From Planococcus sp. APC 4015 (GTDB lineage Bacteria > Actinomycetota > Actinomycetes > Actinomycetales > Microbacteriaceae), in contig JASDDH010000006.1 of assembly GCA_030407505.1 (NCBI GenBank), positions 88,216-152,215 on the forward strand: a DNA stretch of 64,000 bases, given 5' to 3'. The notes below the pieces were generated by a model, which searched no databases, was not told the DNA's origin, and saw only the letters and a list, made by a program, of their open reading frames with translations. Of this stretch, positions 33,938 to 41,401 are shown in pieces; position 1 is the first letter of the stretch; every line of letters begins with the position of its first letter. A program made the position numbers and the translations under genes.

Positions 33938-35613
33938 ATGCGCCGCCCGCTGAAGAGCGCCGCCAGCAGCGGCAGCAGCGACACCGACATCATCACGGTG
34001 CCGAAGACGAGATCATCGACCCGCAGCAGGATGCCGCCGATCAGCAGCGCTGCGAAGAGGATCGCCGACACGATGCGCCCTCCCATACGCTCCAGGCGCG
34101 CGACACGGCGATCGAGTTTCGGCGTCTCGACCGAGATGCGCCCCTCGTCGATCCGCGTCGCGAGATCGTCGATCCGCTGCGGCAGGCGCGCCACGACGCC
34201 CGCGACGGTCACGGCCTGCTTCGCGAACTCCTGCACGACGTTGCCGCCCTCTTCGCGGATCAGCCGGTTGGCGTAGGGCTCGATGGAATCCCAGATGTTG
34301 AAGGAGGGGTGAAGCGCACTGCAGTTGCCCGACACGAGCGACATGGCCCGGATGATGAGCAGGAAGTTCTCGGGCAGCTGGAACGGCAGCGACCGCACGA
34401 CGTCGCCGAACTCGATCGCGAAGGCGCGGAACTCGCGCGGATCGACCTCTTGCAGCTCGGCGAATCCCATGCCGCCGAACCGGGCGAACAGCTGCGTCAT
34501 CGCTCGCTCCAGCTCGGACGTGTCGGCCGAAGGCAGCAGCACGCCGACATCGCGGATGCCGTCGACGAGGCCTTTCCCGTCGCGCGAGGCGGCGGAGATG
34601 ATGAGCCGGCGCAGCCCGCGTCGGAGGCTCTCGGGAACCTCGCCCATCATCCCGAAGTCGATGAACGTGAAGAACCACGGTCGCTGATCGGGCGCCGGGT
34701 CGGGCCGGAGCGTGACGAAGATGTTGCCCGGATGCGGATCGGCGTGGAAGAACCCGTCCGCGAAGAGCTGGTCGAACATGACGGCGGCGAACTGCGACGC
34801 CACCTCGGACGGATCGATGCCGGCTGCGCGCAGCGCGGCGACATCGGTGAGCTTGATCGCCGTGACGTCCTGCAGGGTGAGCACCCGGCGGGTCGTGCGC
34901 TCCCAGACGACGTCGGGCACAGCCACACGGTCATCGCCGGCGAAGTCCGCGGCGAAGCGCTCGGCGTTGGCGGCCTCGTGCAGGTAGTCGATCTCCTCCA
35001 GGCTGGTGGCGGCGAACTCCTCGACGAGCGCGGGCATGTCGACGCGATCCGACACGAGGCGCACCCGGCTCAGCCATCCGCCGACCTTGCGCAGGGCACG
35101 AAGGTCGACGTCGACGATCTGGTCGATGCCCGGCCGCTGGATCTTCACGACGACCGCCGTCAAGCCGGTCTCCTCGGCATCCCGAGGCAGGAGGATCGCC
35201 CGATGCGCCTGACCGAGGGATGCCGCCGCGAGCGGCGTCTCGTCGACCCACGCGTACGCGCGCTCGAGCGGAACCCCGAGTTCGGCCTCTGCAGACGTGC
35301 GGATCGCGGCGAAGTCGACCGCGGGCACTTCGTCCTGCAGCCCCTCGAGCGACTTCGTGATCTCGGGGGGCAGCACGTCGAGGCGCGACGACATGAACTG
35401 GCCGACTTTGATCATGAGGCCGCCGAGGTCGACCGCCAGCACGTGGAAGTTCTTCGCGATGCGCGTGAGCCGCTTCGTACGGCCGCGGGCGGAGTACCAG
35501 GAGAGCCCCAGCCGCGGGAGGAACAGCTCGAACCACCACGCCTGCACCAGGTAGCGCGCTGCGAACCGCGTGATCCTGCGGTAGCGGGCACGCATGTCAC
35601 CGGCGCCGGTCAT
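33934..35613 (-). CDS. ABC1/AarF (UbiB-like) atypical kinase, 559 aa
   Basis: Features of the UbiB/ADCK family: LGGLMIKVGQFMSSRLDVLPPEITKSLEGLQDEVP (KxGQ motif), LAAASLGQAHRA (Ala-rich nucleotide loop), VVVKIQRPGID, EEIDYLHEAANAERFAADF, FHADPHPGNIFV and FTFIDFGMMGEV. Two hydrophobic helices at the C-terminus (IVSAILFAALLIGGILL, TVMMSVSLLPLLAALFSG) anchor it in the membrane. Such kinases support quinone or lipid metabolism; the substrate here is unknown. ATG 35613 has AGGAGG upstream. Confidence 0.93.
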   Translation of the reverse strand: MTGAGDMRARYRRITRFAARYLVQAWWFELFLPRLGLSWYSARGRTKRLTRIAKNFHVLAVDLGGLMIKVGQFMSSRLDVLPPEITKSLEGLQDEVPAVDFAAIRTSAEAELGVPLERAYAWVDETPLAAASLGQAHRAILLPRDAEETGLTAVVVKIQRPGIDQIVDVDLRALRKVGGWLSRVRLVSDRVDMPALVEEFAATSLEEIDYLHEAANAERFAADFAGDDRVAVPDVVWERTTRRVLTLQDVTAIKLTDVAALRAAGIDPSEVASQFAAVMFDQLFADGFFHADPHPGNIFVTLRPDPAPDQRPWFFTFIDFGMMGEVPESLRRGLRRLIISAASRDGKGLVDGIRDVGVLLPSADTSELERAMTQLFARFGGMGFAELQEVDPREFRAFAIEFGDVVRSLPFQLPENFLLIIRAMSLVSGNCSALHPSFNIWDSIEPYANRLIREEGGNVVQEFAKQAVTVAGVVARLPQRIDDLATRIDEGRISVETPKLDRRVARLERMGGRIVSAILFAALLIGGILLRVDDLVFGTVMMSVSLLPLLAALFSGRRI

Positions 35614-35651
35614 CGAACCTCCTGGACGCCGATGTGCGGCGGGCACCCCCG

Positions 35652-36224
35652 TCAGTCCTGGGCGAGGATGCTGTAGAGCTTACGGCGCGCTTCGTCGAGG
35701 ACGGCGACGGTTTCCTTGACCTGCTCGGGGGTTCCCGAGCGACCCACCTGGGCGGCCGCCTGGGCGAGATCGATGCCGGCCTTGGGGAGAGCGGTGACCC
35801 GGGTGTTCTCGCGGGCTCCCGACGAGGCCTCCCACGGAGCGGAGCGGTCGCCCGCGGCATCCGCCACCTGACGTCCTTCTTCGGTCAGCGAGTAGGTCTT
35901 GCGGCCGTTGGACTCCTCGGCGCTCACGAGGCCTTCGTCGGTGAGCAGTTGAAGGGTGGGGTAGACCGAGCCGGGGCTCGGCTTCCAGGCGCCGTCGCTG
36001 CGCTCGCCGATCTCCTGGATGATCTGGTAGCCGTGCATGGGCTGCTCGGCGAGGAGGCCGAGCACTGCCGTGCGCACGTCGCCGCGACCCATGCGGGGGG
36101 CGACCTTCTGCTCGAAGGCGCCGCGCAGCTGCTCCATGGCCTCCATGATTCCGGCGGTGGGCCAGCCCTGTCCGGTGCCGCCCTTGCGGGGGCCGAATGC
36201 GTCGCCCAGGAATGAACCGCTCAT
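35652..36224 (-). CDS. PadR-family transcriptional regulator, 190 aa
   Basis: A winged HTH of the PadR type: GDVRTAVLGLLAEQPMHGYQIIQEIGERSDGAWKPSPGSVYPTLQLLTDEGLVSAEESNGRKTYSLTEEGRQVA (about 48-122). The C-terminus is a dimerisation helix. GAGGAG precedes ATG 36224. A perfect palindrome 47 nt upstream is its likely autoregulatory operator. The AarF kinase lies 38 nt downstream on the same strand and may be co-regulated. Confidence 0.92.
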   Translation of the reverse strand: MSGSFLGDAFGPRKGGTGQGWPTAGIMEAMEQLRGAFEQKVAPRMGRGDVRTAVLGLLAEQPMHGYQIIQEIGERSDGAWKPSPGSVYPTLQLLTDEGLVSAEESNGRKTYSLTEEGRQVADAAGDRSAPWEASSGARENTRVTALPKAGIDLAQAAAQVGRSGTPEQVKETVAVLDEARRKLYSILAQD

Positions 36225-36270
36225 GATGATCTCCTCTGCGTATGACCTCGGAAGAGGCTCGAACGATACT

Positions 36271-36286
36271 CAACGATATATCGTTG
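36271..36286. promoter_or_regulatory. Perfect 16-bp palindrome, likely PadR operator
   Basis: CAACGATATATCGTTG is self-complementary throughout and sits in the padR upstream region, next to a related half-site CGATACT. Its AT-rich core stands out against the GC-rich surroundings. Confidence 0.65.
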
Positions 36287-36373
36287 ACCGTGGCGGAGGT
36301 CCGGTTCTCGGAAGACTGCCAGGAGCTGGTTGACTGGGCGCGGGCGCGTCCGTCGCCCCACCGAGGAGGCACC

Positions 36374-36697
36374 ATGAGCACGTCGCCGACTGAATCCGCC
36401 GTCGCCACCCTGGTCGCCCAGGACGCGGTCGACAAGCTCACCGCTCTGCGCACGATCGCGCGCGTGGCCGCATCGACCGTGCAGTCGCCGGCGACCGCGC
36501 GACCCACCGTCCCCCTGGCCGACGGGGTGTGGGCGCAGATAGACATCCCGAAGTTCGGCGAACCGCCGCCCCTCGTGATCGACGTGCACGCCGTCGCCGG
36601 CCGTGACGTCGCCCTGCGCCACGCGCTCGCGCTGCTCGACCAGCTGCGTGCCACCACCGAATGGGACCTCGCGACGGATTTCGACCGGGTCTACTGA
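36374..36697 (+). CDS. Small unknown protein, 107 aa
   Basis: No family recognised. It has helical N-terminal Ala-rich sequence (AVATLVAQDAVDKLTALRTIARVAAS), a mixed middle (LADGVWAQIDIPKFGEPPPLVIDVHAVAG) and a short acidic end (WDLATDFDRVY). GAGGAGG lies 4 nt before ATG 36374. It is followed after 6 nt by the flavoprotein gene and so is probably its operon partner. The frame remains open upstream to ATG 36242, but that start has no ribosome site and would cross the operator. Confidence 0.65.
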   Translation: MSTSPTESAVATLVAQDAVDKLTALRTIARVAASTVQSPATARPTVPLADGVWAQIDIPKFGEPPPLVIDVHAVAGRDVALRHALALLDQLRATTEWDLATDFDRVY

Positions 36698-36703
36698 CGC
36701 GCC

Positions 36704-37969
36704 GTGGCCGTCGATGTCGTCGTGATCGGTGCGGGTCTGGCGGGCCTCCGCGCGGCGACCCGCCTCGCCGAGTCGGGGCTCGAGGTCGAGCTGCTCGAGG
36801 CCTCGGATGCCGTCGGCGGGCGCCAGCGCACCGACGAGGTCGACGGATTCCTGCTCGATCGCGGGTTCCAGATCCTCAATCCGGCCTACCCCGCCGTGCG
36901 GCGCTGGGTGGACATGCCGGCGCTGCGCCTGAAGACCTTCCCGGTCGGCGTGCGCGTGCGTCGCGCAGACCGCAGCGTCGAGCTGCGGCATCCGCTCCGC
37001 CATCCGACGGGCATCCCGGCGACGCTGCTCAGCGGGCTCGTCACCCCGCGCGACGTCGCGGCGCTCGCGCGATGGCTCGGGCCGGCCCTGGTGCGACCGA
37101 AGACGGTGATCTCGGGTCCCGATCGCACCCTCGCCGAGGGCTGGGACCGCACGGGCATACGCGGAGCGCTCCGAACAGAAGTGCTCGAGCCGTTCCTCAC
37201 CGGTGTCCTCGCCGAGGCGGACGCCGAGACCTCGGACGCCTTCGCACGCCTCCTGGTGCGCATGTTCGCCCTCGGTGCGCCAGGAGTTCCGGAGCGCGGC
37301 ATGGGCGCTCTTCCCGCCCAGCTCGCCGCCTCGGCGGGCAGGGCCGGTGCGGGCATCCGGATCGGAGCCCGCGCTACCCGAGTGCGCACCTCGACGGCAC
37401 GGATCGACGTCGACGTCGACGGTGGCGACGCTCTCCGCGCCCGCGCCGTCATCGTCGCCGTCGGGCCCGAGGCGGCGGGCGACCTCATCGACATCCCGCG
37501 CCCGGAGACGCGGGGCCTGCAGACCTGGTGGTTCGCTCCGGACGCCGCACCCCCGGCATCCGCTCTGCTCGCCGTCGACGGCAGACGCAACGGGCCGATC
37601 GTCAACACCGTCGTGATGTCGCACAGCGCTCCCTCGTACGCGCCGCCAGGGCGCCACCTCGTGCAGGCCACGTGCCTCCTGTCGACGGAGGCGAGCGAGG
37701 CCGACGTGCGCCGTCAGCTCGCCGAGATCTGGGAGGTCGACACGCGTCCGTGGCAGCTGCTGCGCCGAGACGACATCGCGCACGCCCTTCCCGCGCAGCC
37801 CTCGCCGCTTCGGGTCGCGAGCCCGGCACAGGTCGGCGACCGGCTGTACGTCGCCGGAGACCACCGCGACACCGCGTCGATCCAGGGCGCGCTCGTCTCG
37901 GGCGACCGAGTGGCTCGCGCCGTGCTGCGCGACCTCGGAACGACCCGACCACCCGCCGGGGCTGGTTGA
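36704..37969 (+). CDS. FAD-dependent amine-oxidase-like protein, 421 aa
   Basis: The N-terminal FAD motif VDVVVIGAGLAGLRAATRLAESGLEVELLEASDAVGGRQRT is followed by a substrate-binding region and the C-terminal FAD motif GDRLYVAGDHRDTASIQGALVSGDRVARAVL. It resembles the flavin amine oxidase / phytoene desaturase superfamily (NAD(P)-binding protein). Length fits. GTG 36704 is the start. No carotenoid genes are nearby, so the substrate is open. Confidence 0.85.
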   Translation: MAVDVVVIGAGLAGLRAATRLAESGLEVELLEASDAVGGRQRTDEVDGFLLDRGFQILNPAYPAVRRWVDMPALRLKTFPVGVRVRRADRSVELRHPLRHPTGIPATLLSGLVTPRDVAALARWLGPALVRPKTVISGPDRTLAEGWDRTGIRGALRTEVLEPFLTGVLAEADAETSDAFARLLVRMFALGAPGVPERGMGALPAQLAASAGRAGAGIRIGARATRVRTSTARIDVDVDGGDALRARAVIVAVGPEAAGDLIDIPRPETRGLQTWWFAPDAAPPASALLAVDGRRNGPIVNTVVMSHSAPSYAPPGRHLVQATCLLSTEASEADVRRQLAEIWEVDTRPWQLLRRDDIAHALPAQPSPLRVASPAQVGDRLYVAGDHRDTASIQGALVSGDRVARAVLRDLGTTRPPAGAG

Positions 37970-37977
37970 CTGGCGGT

Positions 37978-38601
37978 ATGGACGCCGTTCCGATGTTCCC
38001 GCTGGGATCGGTGCTGTTCCCGCACACCCCGCTGCTGCTGCGCATCTTCGAGCCGCGCTACCTCATGATGGTCGGCCGGCTCCTCGACGAGGAGGACCCG
38101 CAGTTCGGCGTCGTGCTGATCGAGCGCGGTCACGAAGCCGGCGGTGGCGACCAGCGCAGCACCGTGGGGACCATGGCACGGGTGATGGAGGTGCAGGTCG
38201 GGGGCGAAGACCTGCACGTCGTCTCGGTCGGCGGGGCGAGGTTCACCGTCGACCGCTGGCTCGACGACGACCCGCACCCGCGCGCCGAGACCACGATCCT
38301 GCCCCCGCTCACGTGGGACGACGCCCTCACTCCGCTGTGGAACGAGGCGGAGCGCATCGTGCGCCGCGTGCTGGCGCGCGCCGCCGAGTTCGGACCGACA
38401 CGATGGGATGCCGACATCGAGCTCTCCGACGAGCCGCTCGAATCGATCTGGCAGCTGGCGGCGATCGCCCCGCTCGGCGAATTCGATCAGTACACGCTGC
38501 TGCGCGCCACGACAGCCGGCGGACTGCTGCGCGAGATCATCGACCTGACGCTCGAGATCGAGCCCCTGTTGACGGCTCCGCCGGTCGAGCCCGCCGACTG
38601 A
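37978..38601 (+). CDS. LON peptidase substrate-binding domain protein, 207 aa
   Basis: The N-terminal LON-SB fold opens with MFPLGSVLFPHTPLLLRIFEPRYLMMVGRLLDEEDPQFGVVLIERGHEAGGG, followed by VGTMARVMEV and GGARFTVDRWLDDDPHPRAE. The AAA+ and protease domains of Lon are absent, as usual for these short actinobacterial proteins. Role unknown. It begins 8 nt after the flavoprotein stop and may be cotranscribed with it. Confidence 0.88.
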   Translation: MDAVPMFPLGSVLFPHTPLLLRIFEPRYLMMVGRLLDEEDPQFGVVLIERGHEAGGGDQRSTVGTMARVMEVQVGGEDLHVVSVGGARFTVDRWLDDDPHPRAETTILPPLTWDDALTPLWNEAERIVRRVLARAAEFGPTRWDADIELSDEPLESIWQLAAIAPLGEFDQYTLLRATTAGGLLREIIDLTLEIEPLLTAPPVEPAD

Positions 38602-38605
38602 TGGC

Positions 38606-39301
38606 CTAGGCGTCGGGCAGCTCGGCGAGGGCGACCGGGTTCGCGTCGGCGTCGCGGATCTCGAGGCGCGCGGCATCCTGCCTCATCACGGCCGCATTCA
38701 GGCGGCAGTGGATCGCCACAGCCGACCCGAGCATCTGACCGGCCGAGAACTCCGTCCCGTCGGCCGAGACGAAGACGACGGAGTACGTCTCGCCGACATC
38801 GAGGCCCGTGACGTCGAGCACCGCCTCCGTGCCCCACGTGTGCGCGACGAGGTCCGCCTCGACGGCGACACCCTCGACGCGGTCGCTCACGACGAGGGAC
38901 TCGAGCGCCCCGAGGGTTCCCGGAGGACCGGTCGGCGGCAGGCTCGACAGGGCGGGCACGCCGATTCCGATCGCGAGGCCCAGCGCGAGGCAGGCGGCGG
39001 CCAGGGTCGGGGTGAGCCAGCGGCGATGAGTGCGCACCGGCTCAGCCGGCGCCGCGACGGGGAGTCCGGCGGGCAGACCGCCGACGACGCGGGCCCGCAG
39101 GTCGTCGGTGAGAACCGGGGTCTCCCACCCGGCATCCGAGTCGTGCAACCGTTCGGCGAGGCGGCCCAGCGACGCGATCTCGTCCTCGATCCACGGGTGC
39201 CGCGCCCGCAGGCGGTCGAGTTCGTCACGCTCCGACGGGGTCAGCGCGCCCGCGACCGCGGCGGCGATGAGCTCTTCGATGCGTTCGTCAGGAGTGGACA
39301 T
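38606..39301 (-). CDS. Anti-sigma factor (RskA-like), 231 aa
   Basis: The cytoplasmic N-terminus (ELIAAAVAGALTPSERDELDRLRARHPWIEDEIASLGRLAERL) resembles an anti-sigma domain. A single transmembrane helix (LTPTLAAACLALGLAIGIGVPALSSL) follows, and the extracytoplasmic C-terminus is of the RskA type (VAHTWGTEAVLDVTGLDVGETYSVVFVSADGTEFSAGQMLGS). ATG 39301 overlaps the sigma gene end by 14 nt with GGAGGAC upstream. It should hold the ECF sigma factor until an external signal arrives. Confidence 0.9.
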   Translation of the reverse strand: MSTPDERIEELIAAAVAGALTPSERDELDRLRARHPWIEDEIASLGRLAERLHDSDAGWETPVLTDDLRARVVGGLPAGLPVAAPAEPVRTHRRWLTPTLAAACLALGLAIGIGVPALSSLPPTGPPGTLGALESLVVSDRVEGVAVEADLVAHTWGTEAVLDVTGLDVGETYSVVFVSADGTEFSAGQMLGSAVAIHCRLNAAVMRQDAARLEIRDADANPVALAELPDA

Positions 39302-39878
39302 CGGGGTCCTCCGATCCTTCGAGATAACCGCGCATGGCCCGCAGCGCATGGTAAGCGCGGGTGCGCCAGGTCGCGACGGGGACGCCCGTCGCATCGGACA
39401 GCTCCTGGTAGGTGCGTCCGTGGATGTGCACGGCCAGGATGACCTCTCGATGCGGCTCGCTGAGTCGCGCGAGCCCTTCGACGATCTGCATCCGTTCGAG
39501 AGGGTCTGGCACCGCGGCACTGCGGGAGTCCAGTTCGTCGTCCCCGCCGATGCGGGGCATGCGCGCGCGGGCGCGCAGGGCGTCGGTGATCACGTTGCGG
39601 GCGATCGCGAACAGCCACGTGCGCTCGGATGCGCGGTCGCCGTCGAAGCGGTCGCGCGAGCGCCACGCGCGCAGGAACGTCTCCTGCACGCAATCCTCCG
39701 CCAGGGGTCGATCGCGCAGGGCGTTGACCGCGAAGCCGAGCAGAGCCGACCCGTGGGCGTCGAACGCCCGCGACGCATCGAACGAGCGGGGTCGGCGGGC
39801 GGGCTCGGCGCGATCGTCGACCTCGTCCCCCATGCCTCGTCCCCCGAGTCTTCGAGCGGTGTGCATCACGGCAGTCAC
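39288..39878 (-). CDS. ECF sigma factor (SigK-like), 196 aa
   Basis: Sigma region 2 includes GSALLGFAVNALRDRPLAEDCVQETFLRAWRSRDRFDGDRASERTWLFAIARNVITDALR; region 4 is SEPHREVILAVHIHGRTYQELSDATGVPVATWRTRAYHALRAMR. GTG 39878 is supported by GGAGAGG 4 nt upstream and by the predicted promoter position; ATG 39833 is an alternative. It is followed by its anti-sigma factor. Matched ECF-type promoters face both ways from the intergenic region, implying autoregulation and control of the CHRD-sortase operon. Confidence 0.93.
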   Translation of the reverse strand: MTAVMHTARRLGGRGMGDEVDDRAEPARRPRSFDASRAFDAHGSALLGFAVNALRDRPLAEDCVQETFLRAWRSRDRFDGDRASERTWLFAIARNVITDALRARARMPRIGGDDELDSRSAAVPDPLERMQIVEGLARLSEPHREVILAVHIHGRTYQELSDATGVPVATWRTRAYHALRAMRGYLEGSEDPDVHS

Positions 39879-39912
39879 GCGTCCTCTCCAGGCTAGGTGA
39901 TCTGCAGAGGGA

Positions 39913-39938
39913 TACGACGAGACGCGTCTGAGCGTTCA
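39913..39938 (-). promoter_or_regulatory. ECF-type promoter of the sigma factor gene
   Basis: On the minus strand TGAACG (-35) and CGTA (-10) have 17 nt between AAC and CGT. It lies about 35 nt before the sigma start. Confidence 0.7.
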
Positions 39939-39961
39939 TCCCGGACAATTTCCGACGTCGA

Positions 39962-39987
39962 TGAACGCCGGGGCCTCCGCCGACGTA
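39962..39987 (+). promoter_or_regulatory. ECF-type promoter of the CHRD-sortase operon
   Basis: TGAACG and CGTA occur with the same 17-nt spacer as in the opposite promoter, 47 nt before the CHRD gene start. Confidence 0.7.
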
Positions 39988-40034
39988 GACCCTTCGACGG
40001 ATGCGTCCGGCATCCCGCCCGAAAGGTTGCAGTC

Positions 40035-40742
40035 ATGTTCACGAAGTCATCCACTCGCACGATCACGATCGGCGTCGCGGCCGCGGCAGGACTGCTGCTC
40101 GTCGCCCCCGCCGCGCATGCCGAGACCGAGGTGCCCGAACCCTCGTCGTTCACGAGCGCGTTCACCGTGATGGCCACCCCCGACCAGGTGATCAACAACG
40201 ACGGCGTCGCGACACCCGGCCAGGCCGGAGCGGCCGGGACGTTCACGTTCCGCATCAATTCCACCCTCGAGATCATCTGCTACGACATCGAGCTCACCGG
40301 CGTCAGCGGCGACTACCAGAGCCCGGCCAAGACGGCCACCCACATCCACCAGGCCGCCGTCGGCCAGGCCGGCCCGCCGCGCATCGCATTCCCCAACCCC
40401 GCGCCCGTCGGTGACGGACCCCGCACGAGCTCCGGATGCCTGCAGGGACCCTTCACGACCGGTGTGCTCGCCAACGGCGTCGACACGGGCGAGGGCTTCA
40501 CGCTCTCGCAGATCGAGGCGAACGCCGCCGGCTTCACCGCCGACTCCCACACCGTCGCATCGCCCGCGGGCGTCGTGCGCGGTCAGCTCACCCAGGTCCC
40601 CGTCGGCGGCGTCGCCACGGGTGCGGGCGGAACCGCCGGACCCGACACCGCGGTCGTCACCGCCGCGGCCGTCGGCGTGGCGGGACTGCTCGCCGGAGCC
40701 GGATTCATCGCCTACCGTCGCCGGACCGCCGCGACGCGATGA
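40035..40742 (+). CDS. CHRD-domain cell-surface protein, 235 aa
   Basis: A signal peptide (TITIGVAAAAGLLLVAPAAHAE) precedes a CHRD-like domain: TFRINSTLEIICYDIELTGVSGDYQSPAKTATHIHQAAVGQAGPPRIAFPNP, with a further HTVASPAGVVRGQLTQVP. The C-terminus has AGPDTA, a hydrophobic helix (VVTAAAVGVAGLLAGAGFIAYR) and RRRTAATR, the layout of a sortase sorting signal with a variant motif. AAAGG lies before ATG 40035. It is translationally coupled to the class F sortase. It is probably exported and anchored to the wall. Confidence 0.87.
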   Translation: MFTKSSTRTITIGVAAAAGLLLVAPAAHAETEVPEPSSFTSAFTVMATPDQVINNDGVATPGQAGAAGTFTFRINSTLEIICYDIELTGVSGDYQSPAKTATHIHQAAVGQAGPPRIAFPNPAPVGDGPRTSSGCLQGPFTTGVLANGVDTGEGFTLSQIEANAAGFTADSHTVASPAGVVRGQLTQVPVGGVATGAGGTAGPDTAVVTAAAVGVAGLLAGAGFIAYRRRTAATR

Positions 40743-41398
40743 CCCGATCCCCACGAGCCTCGCGGCGTCGCCTTCCTCCGAGGGCGGCGCCGCGAGCCGT
40801 GGGCGCGGTGCTCGCCGCACTGCTCCTCGCCGGCTGCACGCCGACACCTGACACGGCCGCGCCCCCGATCACGCCCGCTCCCGTCGTCACCGCCGAGCAG
40901 ACGGCGACCGCGACGCCCACGCCCACCCCCACCCCGACACCGCCCGCCGTCGGGCTCGCCCCGGCGAGCGTGACGATCCCGTCCATCGGCCTGACCGAAT
41001 CGCTCATCGACCTCGGCATCGGCGCCGGCGGCACGATGGAGGTGCCGGGCGACTTCGCGCGGGTGGGCTGGTTCACCGGCGGGGGCCGGCCCGGCGGCCA
41101 CGGTCCCCTCGTGATCGCCGGCCACGTCGACTCGCCGAGCGGACCCGCCGTGTTCGTGCGTCTGCGCGACCTGGTGCCGGGGGACGCGGTCGAGGTGACC
41201 GACGTCGCCGGCGCTGTGCACCGGTACTCGGTCGTCGAGGTCGCCGACTACCCCAAGTCCGCGTTCCCGACCGCCCGGGTCTTCGGCGCGGTGGCGACCG
41301 ACGAGCTGCGTCTCATCACATGCGGCGGGTACTTCGATCGCTCGATCGGGCACTACGAAGACAACCGGGTGGTCTACGCGGTCCGCGACGACGGCTGA
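40739..41398 (+). CDS. Class F sortase lipoprotein, 219 aa
   Basis: A basic N-terminus and lipobox (VLAALLLAGC) are followed by a Pro/Thr-rich spacer (TPTPTPTPTPPAVG) and a sortase beta-barrel: SVTIPSIGLTESLIDLGIG, the catalytic-His motif VIAGHVDSPSGPAVF, the catalytic Cys in LRLITCGGYFD, and the C-terminal Arg in YEDNRVVYAV. ATG 40739 overlaps the CHRD stop (ATGA), so the CHRD protein is the obvious substrate. Both genes lie under an ECF promoter. Confidence 0.92.
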   Translation: MTRSPRASRRRLPPRAAPRAVGAVLAALLLAGCTPTPDTAAPPITPAPVVTAEQTATATPTPTPTPTPPAVGLAPASVTIPSIGLTESLIDLGIGAGGTMEVPGDFARVGWFTGGGRPGGHGPLVIAGHVDSPSGPAVFVRLRDLVPGDAVEVTDVAGAVHRYSVVEVADYPKSAFPTARVFGAVATDELRLITCGGYFDRSIGHYEDNRVVYAVRDDG

Positions 41399-41401
41399 TC
41401 C

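Noticed and set aside
34309..35676. 455-residue plus-strand frame opposite the AarF kinase gene
   Set aside because: It is antisense to a kinase with complete conserved motifs and shows no domain of its own.
36242..36373. N-terminal extension of the 107-aa protein gene to ATG 36242
   Set aside because: No ribosome site at that ATG, and the extension would run through the PadR operator; GAGGAGG at 36374 is better.
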